The translations under genes and the position numbers were made by a program. A stretch of 41,017 nt of DNA from Sideroxyarcus sp. (GTDB lineage Bacteria; Pseudomonadota; Gammaproteobacteria; Burkholderiales; Gallionellaceae): contig JAUSBC010000072.1 of assembly GCA_030652215.1 (NCBI GenBank), forward strand, positions 1 to 41,017, read 5' to 3'. Positions 34,197 to 41,017 of this stretch are shown piece by piece (positions within the stretch are counted from its first letter, which is position 1; each line of letters begins with the position of its first letter). The notes under the pieces were generated by a model. That model was not told the origin of the DNA and made no database searches. It saw only the letters and a list, made by a program, of their open reading frames with translations.

Positions 34197-34217
34197 AGCA
34201 TATGTTGCACATATGCT
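34197..34217. promoter_or_regulatory. Perfect dyad upstream of fprA
   Basis: AGCATATG (34197-34204) and CATATGCT (34210-34217) flank TTGCA. It ends 17 bases before the fprA ATG and 4-5 bases before the ribosome binding site (ACGGAGGAA). It could be an operator for the divergent rdgC/fprA region, or a 5'-UTR hairpin; no known regulator consensus is recognised. Confidence 0.45.
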
Positions 34218-34234
34218 TGTTACGGAGGAAATAC

Positions 34235-35587
34235 ATGCGTGTTGCAATTATCGGTTCCGGCCCTGCCGGTTTCTACGCGGCGGAGGCGCTGCTTAAACGC
34301 ACGGATGTGGTGGTTCACGTCGACATGTTCGACCGTCTCCCGACTCCGTATGGTCTGGTGCGCGGCGGCGTTGCGCCGGACCATCAGAATATCAAGGCAG
34401 TCACGCGCGTTTACGAAAAGACGGCGTCGCGGCCTACCTTCAGGTTTTTCGGCAATGTGCGTCTCGGCAGCGATATCGCGGTGGAAGACTTGCGCCGGCA
34501 TTACCACCAGATTGTCTACGCGGTGGGCAACGAGGCTGACCGCCGACTCGGCATTCCCGGGGAAGGCATAACGCGCTGCACGCCGGCAACCGTGTTCATC
34601 GGCTGGTACAACGGGCACCCGGACTACCGGCACGCCAAGATCGACTTGTCGGTGTCGCGCGTCGCAGTGGTGGGCAACGGCAACGTTGCCGTCGATGCCG
34701 CGCGTATTTTGTTGCGTACGCCCGCCGAGCTGGAAAAGACCGACATCGCTGCGCATGCATTGGAAGCCTTGCGCAACAGCCGGGTGCGCGAGGTTTACAT
34801 TCTTGGCCGGCGCGGCCCAGCCCAGGCGGCGTTTACGCCGGTCGAGCTGAAAGAGCTCGGCGAAATGGAAGACGCCGACCCGATTGTCGATCCGACCGAA
34901 CTGGCGGGCTGCGTTGTCCCGGCCGAGCCGGTTTCGCAGCGGGACAGGAATTTGCAGATTCTGCAGTCTTTCGCGCAACGGCCACCCGGTACAAAATCGA
35001 AAAAACTCCATTTGCGTTTTCTCGTCTCGCCTGTCGAGGTGCTTGCGGATGCTGACGGCAAAGTATCGGGAATCAAGCTTGAGAAGAACCGTCTTGAGGT
35101 TCGTCCCGACGGCACGGCGAGTGCGCGCGGTACCGGCGAAACTGAAATTCTCGAGGCCGGTATGGTGTTGCCCGCAATCGGTTTCAGCCTGGAGCGGATC
35201 GACGGTGTCCCGTATGACGAAAAGGCGGGGATCATTGCCAATGTGGACGGGCGTGTGGTCGATCCCGTGAGCCGTGCGGTGATTGCCAACGAGTATGTCG
35301 TCGGCTGGGCGCGGACGGGTGCCCAGGGACTCATCGGTACGCACAAGGCCGCCTCGGCCCAGGTGGCCGCACTCATGGCCGAGGACGGTGCCGCACTCGC
35401 GGCGCGCGAACTTCCGGACCGCGAGGAGATCTTCACGCTGCTGCGCGAGCGCGGCGTGAAGACGGTTTCTTTCAGCGACTGGAAGCAGTTGGACGATGTG
35501 GAAGTGGCGCGCGGCGAGCGGCGCGACGCACCGCGCGACAAGATTGTCGATGTCGAGGCGATGCTGGCGATTCTTGCGCAGAGCTGA
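34235..35587 (+). CDS. fprA: Ferredoxin-NADP+ reductase, adrenodoxin-reductase (FprA) type
   Basis: This 450-residue flavoprotein has an FAD-binding motif at the N-terminus (VAIIGSGPAGFYAAEALL), then YGLVRGGVAPDHQNIKAV, an NADP-binding GNGNVAVDAARILL, and a C-terminal GWARTGAQGLIGTHKAAS. This is the pattern of FprA/adrenodoxin reductase, which moves electrons between NADPH and ferredoxin. ATG 34235 has a strong ribosome binding site; ATG/TTG codons at 34202 give an unlikely extension. No ferredoxin gene is adjacent. It is monocistronic, followed by a repeat. Confidence 0.94.
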   Translation: MRVAIIGSGPAGFYAAEALLKRTDVVVHVDMFDRLPTPYGLVRGGVAPDHQNIKAVTRVYEKTASRPTFRFFGNVRLGSDIAVEDLRRHYHQIVYAVGNEADRRLGIPGEGITRCTPATVFIGWYNGHPDYRHAKIDLSVSRVAVVGNGNVAVDAARILLRTPAELEKTDIAAHALEALRNSRVREVYILGRRGPAQAAFTPVELKELGEMEDADPIVDPTELAGCVVPAEPVSQRDRNLQILQSFAQRPPGTKSKKLHLRFLVSPVEVLADADGKVSGIKLEKNRLEVRPDGTASARGTGETEILEAGMVLPAIGFSLERIDGVPYDEKAGIIANVDGRVVDPVSRAVIANEYVVGWARTGAQGLIGTHKAASAQVAALMAEDGAALAARELPDREEIFTLLRERGVKTVSFSDWKQLDDVEVARGERRDAPRDKIVDVEAMLAILAQS

Positions 35588-35631
35588 TCATCTGGAAAGC
35601 ACAACAACGCTCAAATTGGAACTGCTCCTGC

Positions 35632-35713
35632 GTAGGTTGGGCAAAGCGCAGCGTGCCCAACACCAATAAGCACGCACTCATTTGTTGGGCACGCTACGCT
35701 TTGCCCAACCTAC
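35632..35713. repeat. Intact GTAGGTTGGGC...GCCCAACCTAC palindromic repeat
   Basis: Arms of 31 bases with a single mismatch start GTAGGTTGGGCAAAGCG and end GCTTTGCCCAACCTAC, separated by about 20 bases. It lies between convergent fprA and nudC. It is the best preserved copy of this subtype and shows what the interrupted copy at 30113 looked like originally. Confidence 0.85.
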
Positions 35714-35822
35714 TAATGTCCGGCATGTGAAGTGTGAAGCAGGAGCCCTTAGCAATAACCATCCAAAAAACGCGGTAGGCAAGTTCGGCCGAGCGCGCCG
35801 AGCGTCTCGTCGGCGCTCTCAA

Positions 35823-36596
35823 TCAGACCGGCTGCTTGCGGGCCGCTTCTATCATCTGCCAGGCAAGACTCATCGGTTCCGGCAGCGCGGGTAATGCATT
35901 GCACGGGAACCAGTCTGCAGCCTCGATCTCGGACGGATCGGGGGTGATGGTTCCGCCCGCGTAGTCGGCAAAGAAAGCCACCATCAGGGAATCCGGAAAC
36001 GGCCAGGACTGGCTGCCGTAGTATCTGAGGTTGGCGATTTCTATGCCCACCTCTTCGCGCACTTCGCGCGCCGCACATTGCTCCAGGGTTTCGCCCGCTT
36101 CCACAAATCCGGCCAGTGCGCTGAACACGCCGGGTTTGAAACGCGGGCTGCGCGCCAGCAACAGTGCGTTGCCGCGCCTGATCAGCACCATGACGGCAGG
36201 CGAGATTCTCGGGTAGCTAACCAAACCGCAGGTTGCGCACTGCATGGCGAATTGTCTGGGTTTGACGGCGGTGGGTGAGCCGCATTTGCCGCAGTAGCGG
36301 TGATTCTTTTGCCAGTCGAGAAGCAGTATGGCGCGTCCGGCCAGGGCAGCGGCTTCCGCGCTGACCAGACTGAACAGGCTGCGCACGGAGATCAGTTCGC
36401 CGGAAAAGTTTTCCGGAAGCGCGCCGAGTTCGGCCGCGTAACAAGGCAGGCCCTGCCATTCGCCGACACGCAACGCGTCGGCGGGGTTGCCGAAATCCGA
36501 GGCGCGGCCGCGCGGGAAATAATGCTCGCCGGGCCGCTCAAGTGCGGCGAGCAGTTGGTTTTCCCTGCGAAGCAGCCAGTAACTCAATTCGTTCAT
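35823..36596 (-). CDS. nudC: NAD+ diphosphatase NudC (Nudix hydrolase, RNA deNADding)
   Basis: This 257-residue protein has a four-cysteine zinc site (CGKCGSPT...CATCG) and a complete Nudix box GFVEAGETLEQCAAREVREEVGIEI. The SQSWPFPDSLMVAFF motif downstream is diagnostic of NudC. It hydrolyses NAD(H) to NMN(H) and AMP and removes NAD caps from RNA. Length matches the family. A hairpin GAGCGC..CCGA / TCGGCGCTC at about 35789-35817 just after the stop may act as a terminator or be a short member of the GCGCCGACG repeat family. Confidence 0.96.
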   Translation of the reverse strand: MNELSYWLLRRENQLLAALERPGEHYFPRGRASDFGNPADALRVGEWQGLPCYAAELGALPENFSGELISVRSLFSLVSAEAAALAGRAILLLDWQKNHRYCGKCGSPTAVKPRQFAMQCATCGLVSYPRISPAVMVLIRRGNALLLARSPRFKPGVFSALAGFVEAGETLEQCAAREVREEVGIEIANLRYYGSQSWPFPDSLMVAFFADYAGGTITPDPSEIEAADWFPCNALPALPEPMSLAWQMIEAARKQPV

Positions 36597-36676
36597 GCTG
36601 ACACCAGTCTGGTTGAAGTGTTGCCGGGCGGCGCGATAGCCGCTGCGAGTTGGATGAACCGGATGAAGCGGCGATG

Positions 36677-36925
36677 TTAGCGTTTTGCCGAGCGTTCGGA
36701 CTTTTCCTGCTGCAAGCGCGCGAGCTTTTCTGCCTTCTCGATTTTGATGGTCAGCGCCTTCTGTACCAATGCATAGAAACCGACCAGGTTCTGCGAGGGA
36801 TAATCATCCATCACGCCGCCGTCCTGGAAGAATTCCGCAAGCCAGAGCGAATCCAGTTCGGCCTTGCCCGTTTCCTGCAGGTATTCCTCCGCAGCCATCT
36901 CGACATATTCGGTCAGTTTGCGCAT
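36677..36925 (-). CDS. Small conserved-looking hypothetical protein
   Basis: This 82-residue protein begins MRKLTEYVEMAAEEYLQETGKAELDS and ends in a highly charged helix (IKIEKAEKLARLQQEKSERSAKR), likely a coiled coil. GGGAGCG precedes its start. It lies 20 bases downstream of the M48 protease gene on the same strand and is probably in its operon. No domain is recognised and no function is proposed. Confidence 0.75.
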   Translation of the reverse strand: MRKLTEYVEMAAEEYLQETGKAELDSLWLAEFFQDGGVMDDYPSQNLVGFYALVQKALTIKIEKAEKLARLQQEKSERSAKR

Positions 36926-36945
36926 GCGTCGCTCCCGCGTGGCCC

Positions 36946-38367
36946 TTATCTTTTCTTGTTGTACGCTTCCGCGATCTCGCGGTATTGCCTGAGTTCGGTT
37001 TCGATGGTGGAAAGCTGGTAGTAGTCGCTGCCTGCACGTTTGGCCAGTTCCAACTGGTCGATGGCGCCGAACAGGTCGCCGTGCAGAATATAGACGTAGG
37101 ACAGCATGTGGTGCTCTTCCTGGTGCCTGCCCAGCGCGGCATAGCAGCGGGCCTGCAGTTCGTACAGTTTGGGATCGTTGCCGTCGCGGTTGACTTGCTC
37201 GTCGAGCAGTTTGAGCGCTTCCTTGTATTGCCGGTCTTCCAGCAATACTTCGGCGTAGTCGTAGATCAGAGCATGGTGCTGCGGGAAGTTCTTGAGTGCG
37301 GTGCGGTAGAAGGCGACGATTTCCTTGTCATTTTTGTCGAGGCGCTTGATCTGTCCCGCGAGTGTTTCTATCGTCGCGTTGAGCGGCGCCTGTTTGTGCA
37401 GGATGGCGAACTCCTGCGCGGCGCGTTGCGGCTGGTTGCTGCGCAGCAGGGCCAGCACCAGACCGTAACGCTGCGCGACGGGGTTGCCGAATTTCTTTTC
37501 ACCCAGCGCGGACTGGAAGTAGGCGACGGCTTCCAGCGGTGTATTCTTTCTGGCAGTCAGGCGTGCGCGCATCAACTGGAAATCCAGACTGTCCGGAACG
37601 AGGCGGAAAGGAATTTGCTGCACGCGGTCGTCGACGTCGGCAATACGTTCGTGGGTAAGCGGGTGCGTGCGCAAATAGGAAGGGGTATTGCCTTCCACCA
37701 GTTGCGTGGCGCGTTGCATGCGCTCGAAAAAGGTAGGCATGCCGCGCGAGTCGAAACCGGATTTTTCCAGTATGTCGAGTCCGATGCGGTCGGCCTCTTT
37801 CTCATGCGTGCGCGTAAAGTTGAGCTGGCGCTGTATCGTTCCGGCCTGGGCGCCGACGATGGCGGCGGTGGAAGCGTCGGCGCTGTTGCGGGCAGCGAGG
37901 ATGGCCACGGCGATGGTCGCCAGCGCGGCGAGCGAGTCATAGCGCTGGCCGGACACCATGCGCGCATAGTGGTGCTGTGTGACGTGCGAGATTTCGTGGC
38001 TGATCACCGAGGCGAGCTCGGATTCGGATTTGGCCAGCAAGATCAGACCCGTGTTGACGCCGACGAAGCCGCCGGGCAGGGCGAATGCGTTGATGGCATT
38101 GTCGTCGATGGCGAAGAATTCGAACGGCTGGCTGGGTTCGGGGCTGTTGGCCACCAGGCGCCCGCCGAGCTGGTTGAGATAGTCGGAGATCTCGGGATCG
38201 TCCATGTAGCTCTTGCTGGCGCGAATCTGGAACATGCTCTGCTCGCCGATTTGCCGTTCCTTTAGCGGCGAGATGATTTCCTGCGAGATGTCGCCCAGAT
38301 CCGGCAGACCGTCCGCGTGGGCAAGCAGCGGCAGGACAAGCAGTGCGGGAATCAGGTATTTTTTCAT
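36946..38367 (-). CDS. Periplasmic M48-family zinc metalloprotease with TPR region (BepA-like)
   Basis: This 473-residue protein has a signal peptide (MKKYLIPALLVLPLLAHADG), an M48 protease domain with the zinc motif HEISH (in SVISHEISHVTQHHYARM) and a downstream Glu in THEKEADRIGLDIL, and a C-terminal half built of TPR-like helices (VAQRYGLVLALLRSNQPQRAA, ALKLLDEQVNRDGNDPKLYEL). This is the arrangement of BepA/YfgC, a chaperone-protease for outer membrane assembly. ATG 38367 gives the signal peptide; a longer frame from 38421 does not. Confidence 0.93.
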   Translation of the reverse strand: MKKYLIPALLVLPLLAHADGLPDLGDISQEIISPLKERQIGEQSMFQIRASKSYMDDPEISDYLNQLGGRLVANSPEPSQPFEFFAIDDNAINAFALPGGFVGVNTGLILLAKSESELASVISHEISHVTQHHYARMVSGQRYDSLAALATIAVAILAARNSADASTAAIVGAQAGTIQRQLNFTRTHEKEADRIGLDILEKSGFDSRGMPTFFERMQRATQLVEGNTPSYLRTHPLTHERIADVDDRVQQIPFRLVPDSLDFQLMRARLTARKNTPLEAVAYFQSALGEKKFGNPVAQRYGLVLALLRSNQPQRAAQEFAILHKQAPLNATIETLAGQIKRLDKNDKEIVAFYRTALKNFPQHHALIYDYAEVLLEDRQYKEALKLLDEQVNRDGNDPKLYELQARCYAALGRHQEEHHMLSYVYILHGDLFGAIDQLELAKRAGSDYYQLSTIETELRQYREIAEAYNKKR

Positions 38368-38494
38368 GGGTGATATGATAGCACCGCGCCTAGTTGAGTT
38401 CCCCCGCGCGCTGTAATTCAATGTAAAAGTGCTGGCATCTGGACACGGAGGCCGGCAGCACGCAGAATGCGCGCCTCATGAGATTGCTAAGGTT

Positions 38495-39787
38495 ATGGAA
38501 AAGATAGGGAAATACGAGATCGTCAAGGTGTTGGGGCGTGGTGCGACCAGCACCGTGTATCTTGCGCTCGACCCGTTCAATCAGCAGCAGGTCGCACTCA
38601 AGGTCTTCAATCTGAGCGTCCTGCACGACTCCTCGCGCGCCAAGGCATTTCGCAAGTTGCTGCTCACCGAGGCTTCGCTCGCCGGAAAGTTGTCGCATCC
38701 GCATATCGTGAAAATTGTCGACGCCGTGATGGAAGGCGAAGAGAACTACATGGTGATGGAATACGTCGAGGGCGAGACGCTGGAGAAATTCGCCGAGGTC
38801 GACCATCTGATGGACCTGGGGCATATCGCCGAGATCATCTACAAATGCTGTAAAGCGCTGGAATACGCGCAATATCAGGGCGTGATACACCGCGACATCA
38901 AGCCCGCCAATATTCTCATTTTTGGCGAAAACGACATCAAGATTTCCGATTTCGGCGCGGCGGTCATCGACAACCAGCAGAGCACGCAGGTCAGCGGCGT
39001 GGGCTCGCCGGCGTATATGTCGCCGGAGCAGATCAAGGAGCTGCCGCTGACGCACCAGACCGATATTTATTCGCTGGGCGTCACCATGTACCGCCTGCTG
39101 ACCGGCAAGTTGCCGTACGAGGCCGCCAACAGTTACAGCATGATCTATCAGATCATGAACCTCGAACCGCAGCCGCCCAGCACTTTCCGCCCCGAGATTC
39201 CGCCCGAGCTGGATGCTATCGTGCTGCGCGCCATGAGCAAGGATTTGACGAAGCGCTACCAGACCTGGGACGAGTTTGCGCGCGAACTGGTGGCGTTCAT
39301 TTCCAACAATGTGCCGCAGCATAAAGAAATATTCGATACCGAAAAGTTCGACACCCTGCGCGATCTGGCCTTCTTCAAGAACTTCAGCGATGTCGAGCTG
39401 TGGGAAGTGCTGCGCATCAGCGAATGGGCCAAGGTGGACAAGGAGCAAACGCTTCTGCGCGATGGCGATGTGGGCCAGCACTTCTTTGTGATCGCCGAAG
39501 GTTCGGTGCGCGTGCTCAAGCTGGGCAGGTTGTTGAGCCTGCTGCACCGGGGCGACTGCTTTGGCGAAATGGCATATCTGGCCGGCAAGGAAGCGCGGCG
39601 TTCGACCGATGTCATTTCCAAGACCGAAGTCACGCTCATTGATATCGATCCGGAAGTATTGGCGCGCGCCTCGGCAAATTGCCGCTACCAGTTCGGCGAG
39701 GCCTTCCTCGGCATATTGGTGAAGCGCCTGTCCATGGCGAATACGCGCATATCGCGCCTGTTAAAGGATCATGGCGATGAAGAGTAG
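38495..39787 (+). CDS. Serine/threonine protein kinase fused to a cyclic-nucleotide-binding domain
   Basis: This 430-residue protein has a eukaryotic-like kinase at residues 8-270: glycine loop LGRGATSTV, Lys36 in VALKVF, HRDIKPAN (132-139), DFG (152-154), and SPAYMSPEQI. It is followed by a cyclic-nucleotide-binding domain at about 293-415 (FFKNFSDVELW..., DGDVGQHFFVIAEGSVRV, GDCFGEMAYLAG with Arg368/369). There is no membrane segment. The kinase would be gated by cAMP/cGMP or another ligand. ATG 38495 was chosen since MEKIGKYEIVKVLG begins the fold; a GTG at 38429 is in frame. It is divergent from the M48 gene and 29 bases before tusA. Confidence 0.92.
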   Translation: MEKIGKYEIVKVLGRGATSTVYLALDPFNQQQVALKVFNLSVLHDSSRAKAFRKLLLTEASLAGKLSHPHIVKIVDAVMEGEENYMVMEYVEGETLEKFAEVDHLMDLGHIAEIIYKCCKALEYAQYQGVIHRDIKPANILIFGENDIKISDFGAAVIDNQQSTQVSGVGSPAYMSPEQIKELPLTHQTDIYSLGVTMYRLLTGKLPYEAANSYSMIYQIMNLEPQPPSTFRPEIPPELDAIVLRAMSKDLTKRYQTWDEFARELVAFISNNVPQHKEIFDTEKFDTLRDLAFFKNFSDVELWEVLRISEWAKVDKEQTLLRDGDVGQHFFVIAEGSVRVLKLGRLLSLLHRGDCFGEMAYLAGKEARRSTDVISKTEVTLIDIDPEVLARASANCRYQFGEAFLGILVKRLSMANTRISRLLKDHGDEE

Positions 39788-39816
39788 AAATTCCCTGCTG
39801 GGGGAAGGATAGCCGC

Positions 39817-40053
39817 ATGAACGGAAATGCATTCGATGTGGAGTTGGATGTGCGGCAACTGGCCTGCCCGCTGCCCATCCTGCGCGCCAAGAAATCGCTT
39901 TCGCCAATGAGCGCCGGACAGGTGTTGCGGATTGTGGCGACCGACAAGGGCTCGCCCCAGGACTTCGTGGATTTCTGCAAGAAGACGGGCAACGAGTTGC
40001 TGTCGTCGACGGAAGAGGGCGGCGAGTTCATTTTTTTGATTCGCCGCCGGTAA
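39817..40053 (+). CDS. tusA: TusA-family sulfur carrier protein
   Basis: This 78-residue protein carries the TusA signature LACPLPILRAKKSL with the persulfide-forming Cys17 in CPxP, followed by DKGSPQDFVDFCKKTGNELL. TusA proteins pass sulfur in tRNA thiolation, and in sulfur oxidisers also in dissimilatory sulfur transfer; the role here cannot be fixed because no dsr, hdr or tus genes are adjacent. It lies shortly after the kinase gene and may be co-transcribed with it. Confidence 0.93.
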   Translation: MNGNAFDVELDVRQLACPLPILRAKKSLSPMSAGQVLRIVATDKGSPQDFVDFCKKTGNELLSSTEEGGEFIFLIRRR

Positions 40054-40054
40054 A

Positions 40055-40168
40055 AACCAACCCCTCCTAACCTCCCCTTATCAGTGGGCGTAGGGTGGGC
40101 ACGTTTCCTGTGCCCACGCTGCTTCGATCTCTACAACCGCGTGGGCACCAAAAACGTGCCCACCCTAC
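40055..40168. repeat. Composite repeat: truncated CCAACCCC element plus GTAGGGTGGGC palindrome
   Basis: The first part (40055-40077) matches the right half of the element at 16911-16995. The second (40090-40168) is a GTAGGGTGGGCACG ... CGTGCCCACCCTAC palindrome with an inner GTGCCCACGC / GCGTGGGCAC pair. Both lie between the convergent tusA and valS genes. Confidence 0.75.
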
Positions 40169-40170
40169 AT

Positions 40171-41017
40171 TTACCCCAGCTTCTTCCGCTGCGCCTGCAA
40201 CTGCACCACCGTAGCCCCGAACTCTTCAAGACGTTTCTTCTCCTGCTCCACCACCGCCGCTGGCGCACGCGCAACAAAGCTTTCGTTGCCGAGTTTTGCA
40301 TTCGCCTTGGTAATCTCGTTGGAAAGGCGAGCGATCTCCTTGTCCAGGCGTTCGCGTTCAGCGGCAACATCAATCTCCACCTTCAGCATCAGCTTGAAGT
40401 TACCGACGATGGACACTGGCGCGTCACCTTCCGGCAGTTCGGCGACGACTTGCACTTCGCTGAGCTTGCCCAGGCTGCTGATGTAGGGCGCGAGCGCGTT
40501 CAGTACTGTCGCATCACCCGCAGCGATGAGCGGGACACGCGCAGCAGGTGACAGGTTCATCTCGCTGCGCAAGCTGCGGCAGGCGGTGACAAGTTCCTGC
40601 AGCAGCACGATCTGTGCAGTGGCGTTGCCGTCGATCTTGCTGCTGTCGGCCTTGGGGTAGGCTTGCAGCATGATGCTGTCGCCCTTGGCATTCGCCATCG
40701 GCCCAACCGTCTGCCACAACTCTTCGGTGATGAACGGGATGATGGGGTGCGCCAGACGCAGGATGGTTTCCAGCACGCGCACCAAAGTTCTGCGGGTCCC
40801 GCGCTGTTGTGCTTCGCTGCCGTTCATCTGCACCTTGGCCAGTTCCACATACCAGTCGCAGTAGTTGTTCCAGACCAGTTCGTACACGGCGCGCGCCGCC
40901 ATGTCGACACGGTAGTCGGCGAAGTGCGTTGCCATTTCGGCTTCGGTCTTTTGCAGCTCGCTGATCATCCACTTGTCGGCGGCGGAGAGCTCCAACGGCA
41001 GCGATTCGTCCTGGCCG
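40171..41017 (-). CDS. valS: Valyl-tRNA synthetase, C-terminal part (5' end outside window)
   Basis: The minus-strand frame is open to the window edge, so only about 280 C-terminal residues are present. The anticodon-binding domain is recognised by [30 protein letters not shown] and [13 protein letters not shown]. The end is the ValS coiled-coil arm ([28 protein letters not shown] and [16 protein letters not shown]), which contacts tRNA-Val. Nothing unusual is visible. It is convergent with tusA. Confidence 0.97.
   Translation of the reverse strand, partial: GQDESLPLELSAADKWMISELQKTEAEMATHFADYRVDMAARAVYELVWNNYCDWYVELAKVQMNGSEAQQRGTRRTLVRVLETILRLAHPIIPFITEELWQTVGPMANAKGDSIMLQAYPKADSSKIDGNATAQIVLLQELVTACRSLRSEMNLSPAARVPLIAAGDATVLNALAPYISSLGKLSEVQVVAELPEGDAPVSIVGNFKLMLKVEIDVAAERERLDKEIARLSNEITKANAKLGNESFVARAPAAVVEQEKKRLEEFGATVVQLQAQRKKLG

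Overview
The window is a GC-rich bacterial chromosome segment, most likely from a betaproteobacterium. The gene content and order resemble the iron- and sulfur-oxidising Nitrosomonadales such as Gallionellaceae/Sideroxydans, but this placement is inferred from gene content and no taxonomic search was run. No rRNA, tRNA, CRISPR array, phage or transposase gene was seen.

Region 1 (1-19921) is a nearly complete hydrogen-oxidation locus, all on the plus strand. It opens with the 3' end of the [NiFe] uptake hydrogenase large subunit (hupL). Next come its cytochrome b (hupC), a solitary HigA-like regulator, the accessory set hupD-F-G-H-I-J-K, and the maturation set hypA-B-F-C-D-E. The regulatory set follows: the NtrC-type regulator hoxA, the H2-sensing regulatory hydrogenase hupU/hupV (hoxB/hoxC), a NikR-type nickel regulator, the histidine kinase hoxJ and a NiCoT nickel permease. 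The enzyme, its maturation, H2 sensing, nickel sensing and nickel import therefore sit in one locus. Two well-spaced sigma-54-type promoter elements (2368-2383 and 14396-14411) fit control by HoxA, and a NikR-like dyad overlaps the start region of the permease gene.

Region 2 (19970-29501) is mostly on the minus strand and concerns molybdenum hydroxylases. The first operon is xdhC-iorA-iorB-mocA followed by a beta-hydroxyacid dehydrogenase. A plus-strand Phd/VapC toxin-antitoxin pair separates it from a second, divergent iorA-iorB pair. A 98-bp direct repeat (about 88% identical) lies upstream of both iorA-containing operons and brackets the toxin-antitoxin pair plus the second operon. The long leader of xdhC contains five consecutive small hairpins.

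Region 3 (29574-41017) looks like ordinary chromosome: a CYTH triphosphatase-like protein, a YheS-type ABC-F ATPase, a DUF4156 lipoprotein, RdgC, an FprA-type ferredoxin-NADP reductase, NudC, an M48 periplasmic protease, a Ser/Thr kinase fused to a cyclic-nucleotide-binding domain, TusA, and the 3' end of valS.

At least four families of long intergenic palindromes are scattered through regions 1 and 3, several of them inside the hydrogenase operons. The most frequent begins with GTAGG and ends with CCTAC and looks like a REP/REPIN-type element.
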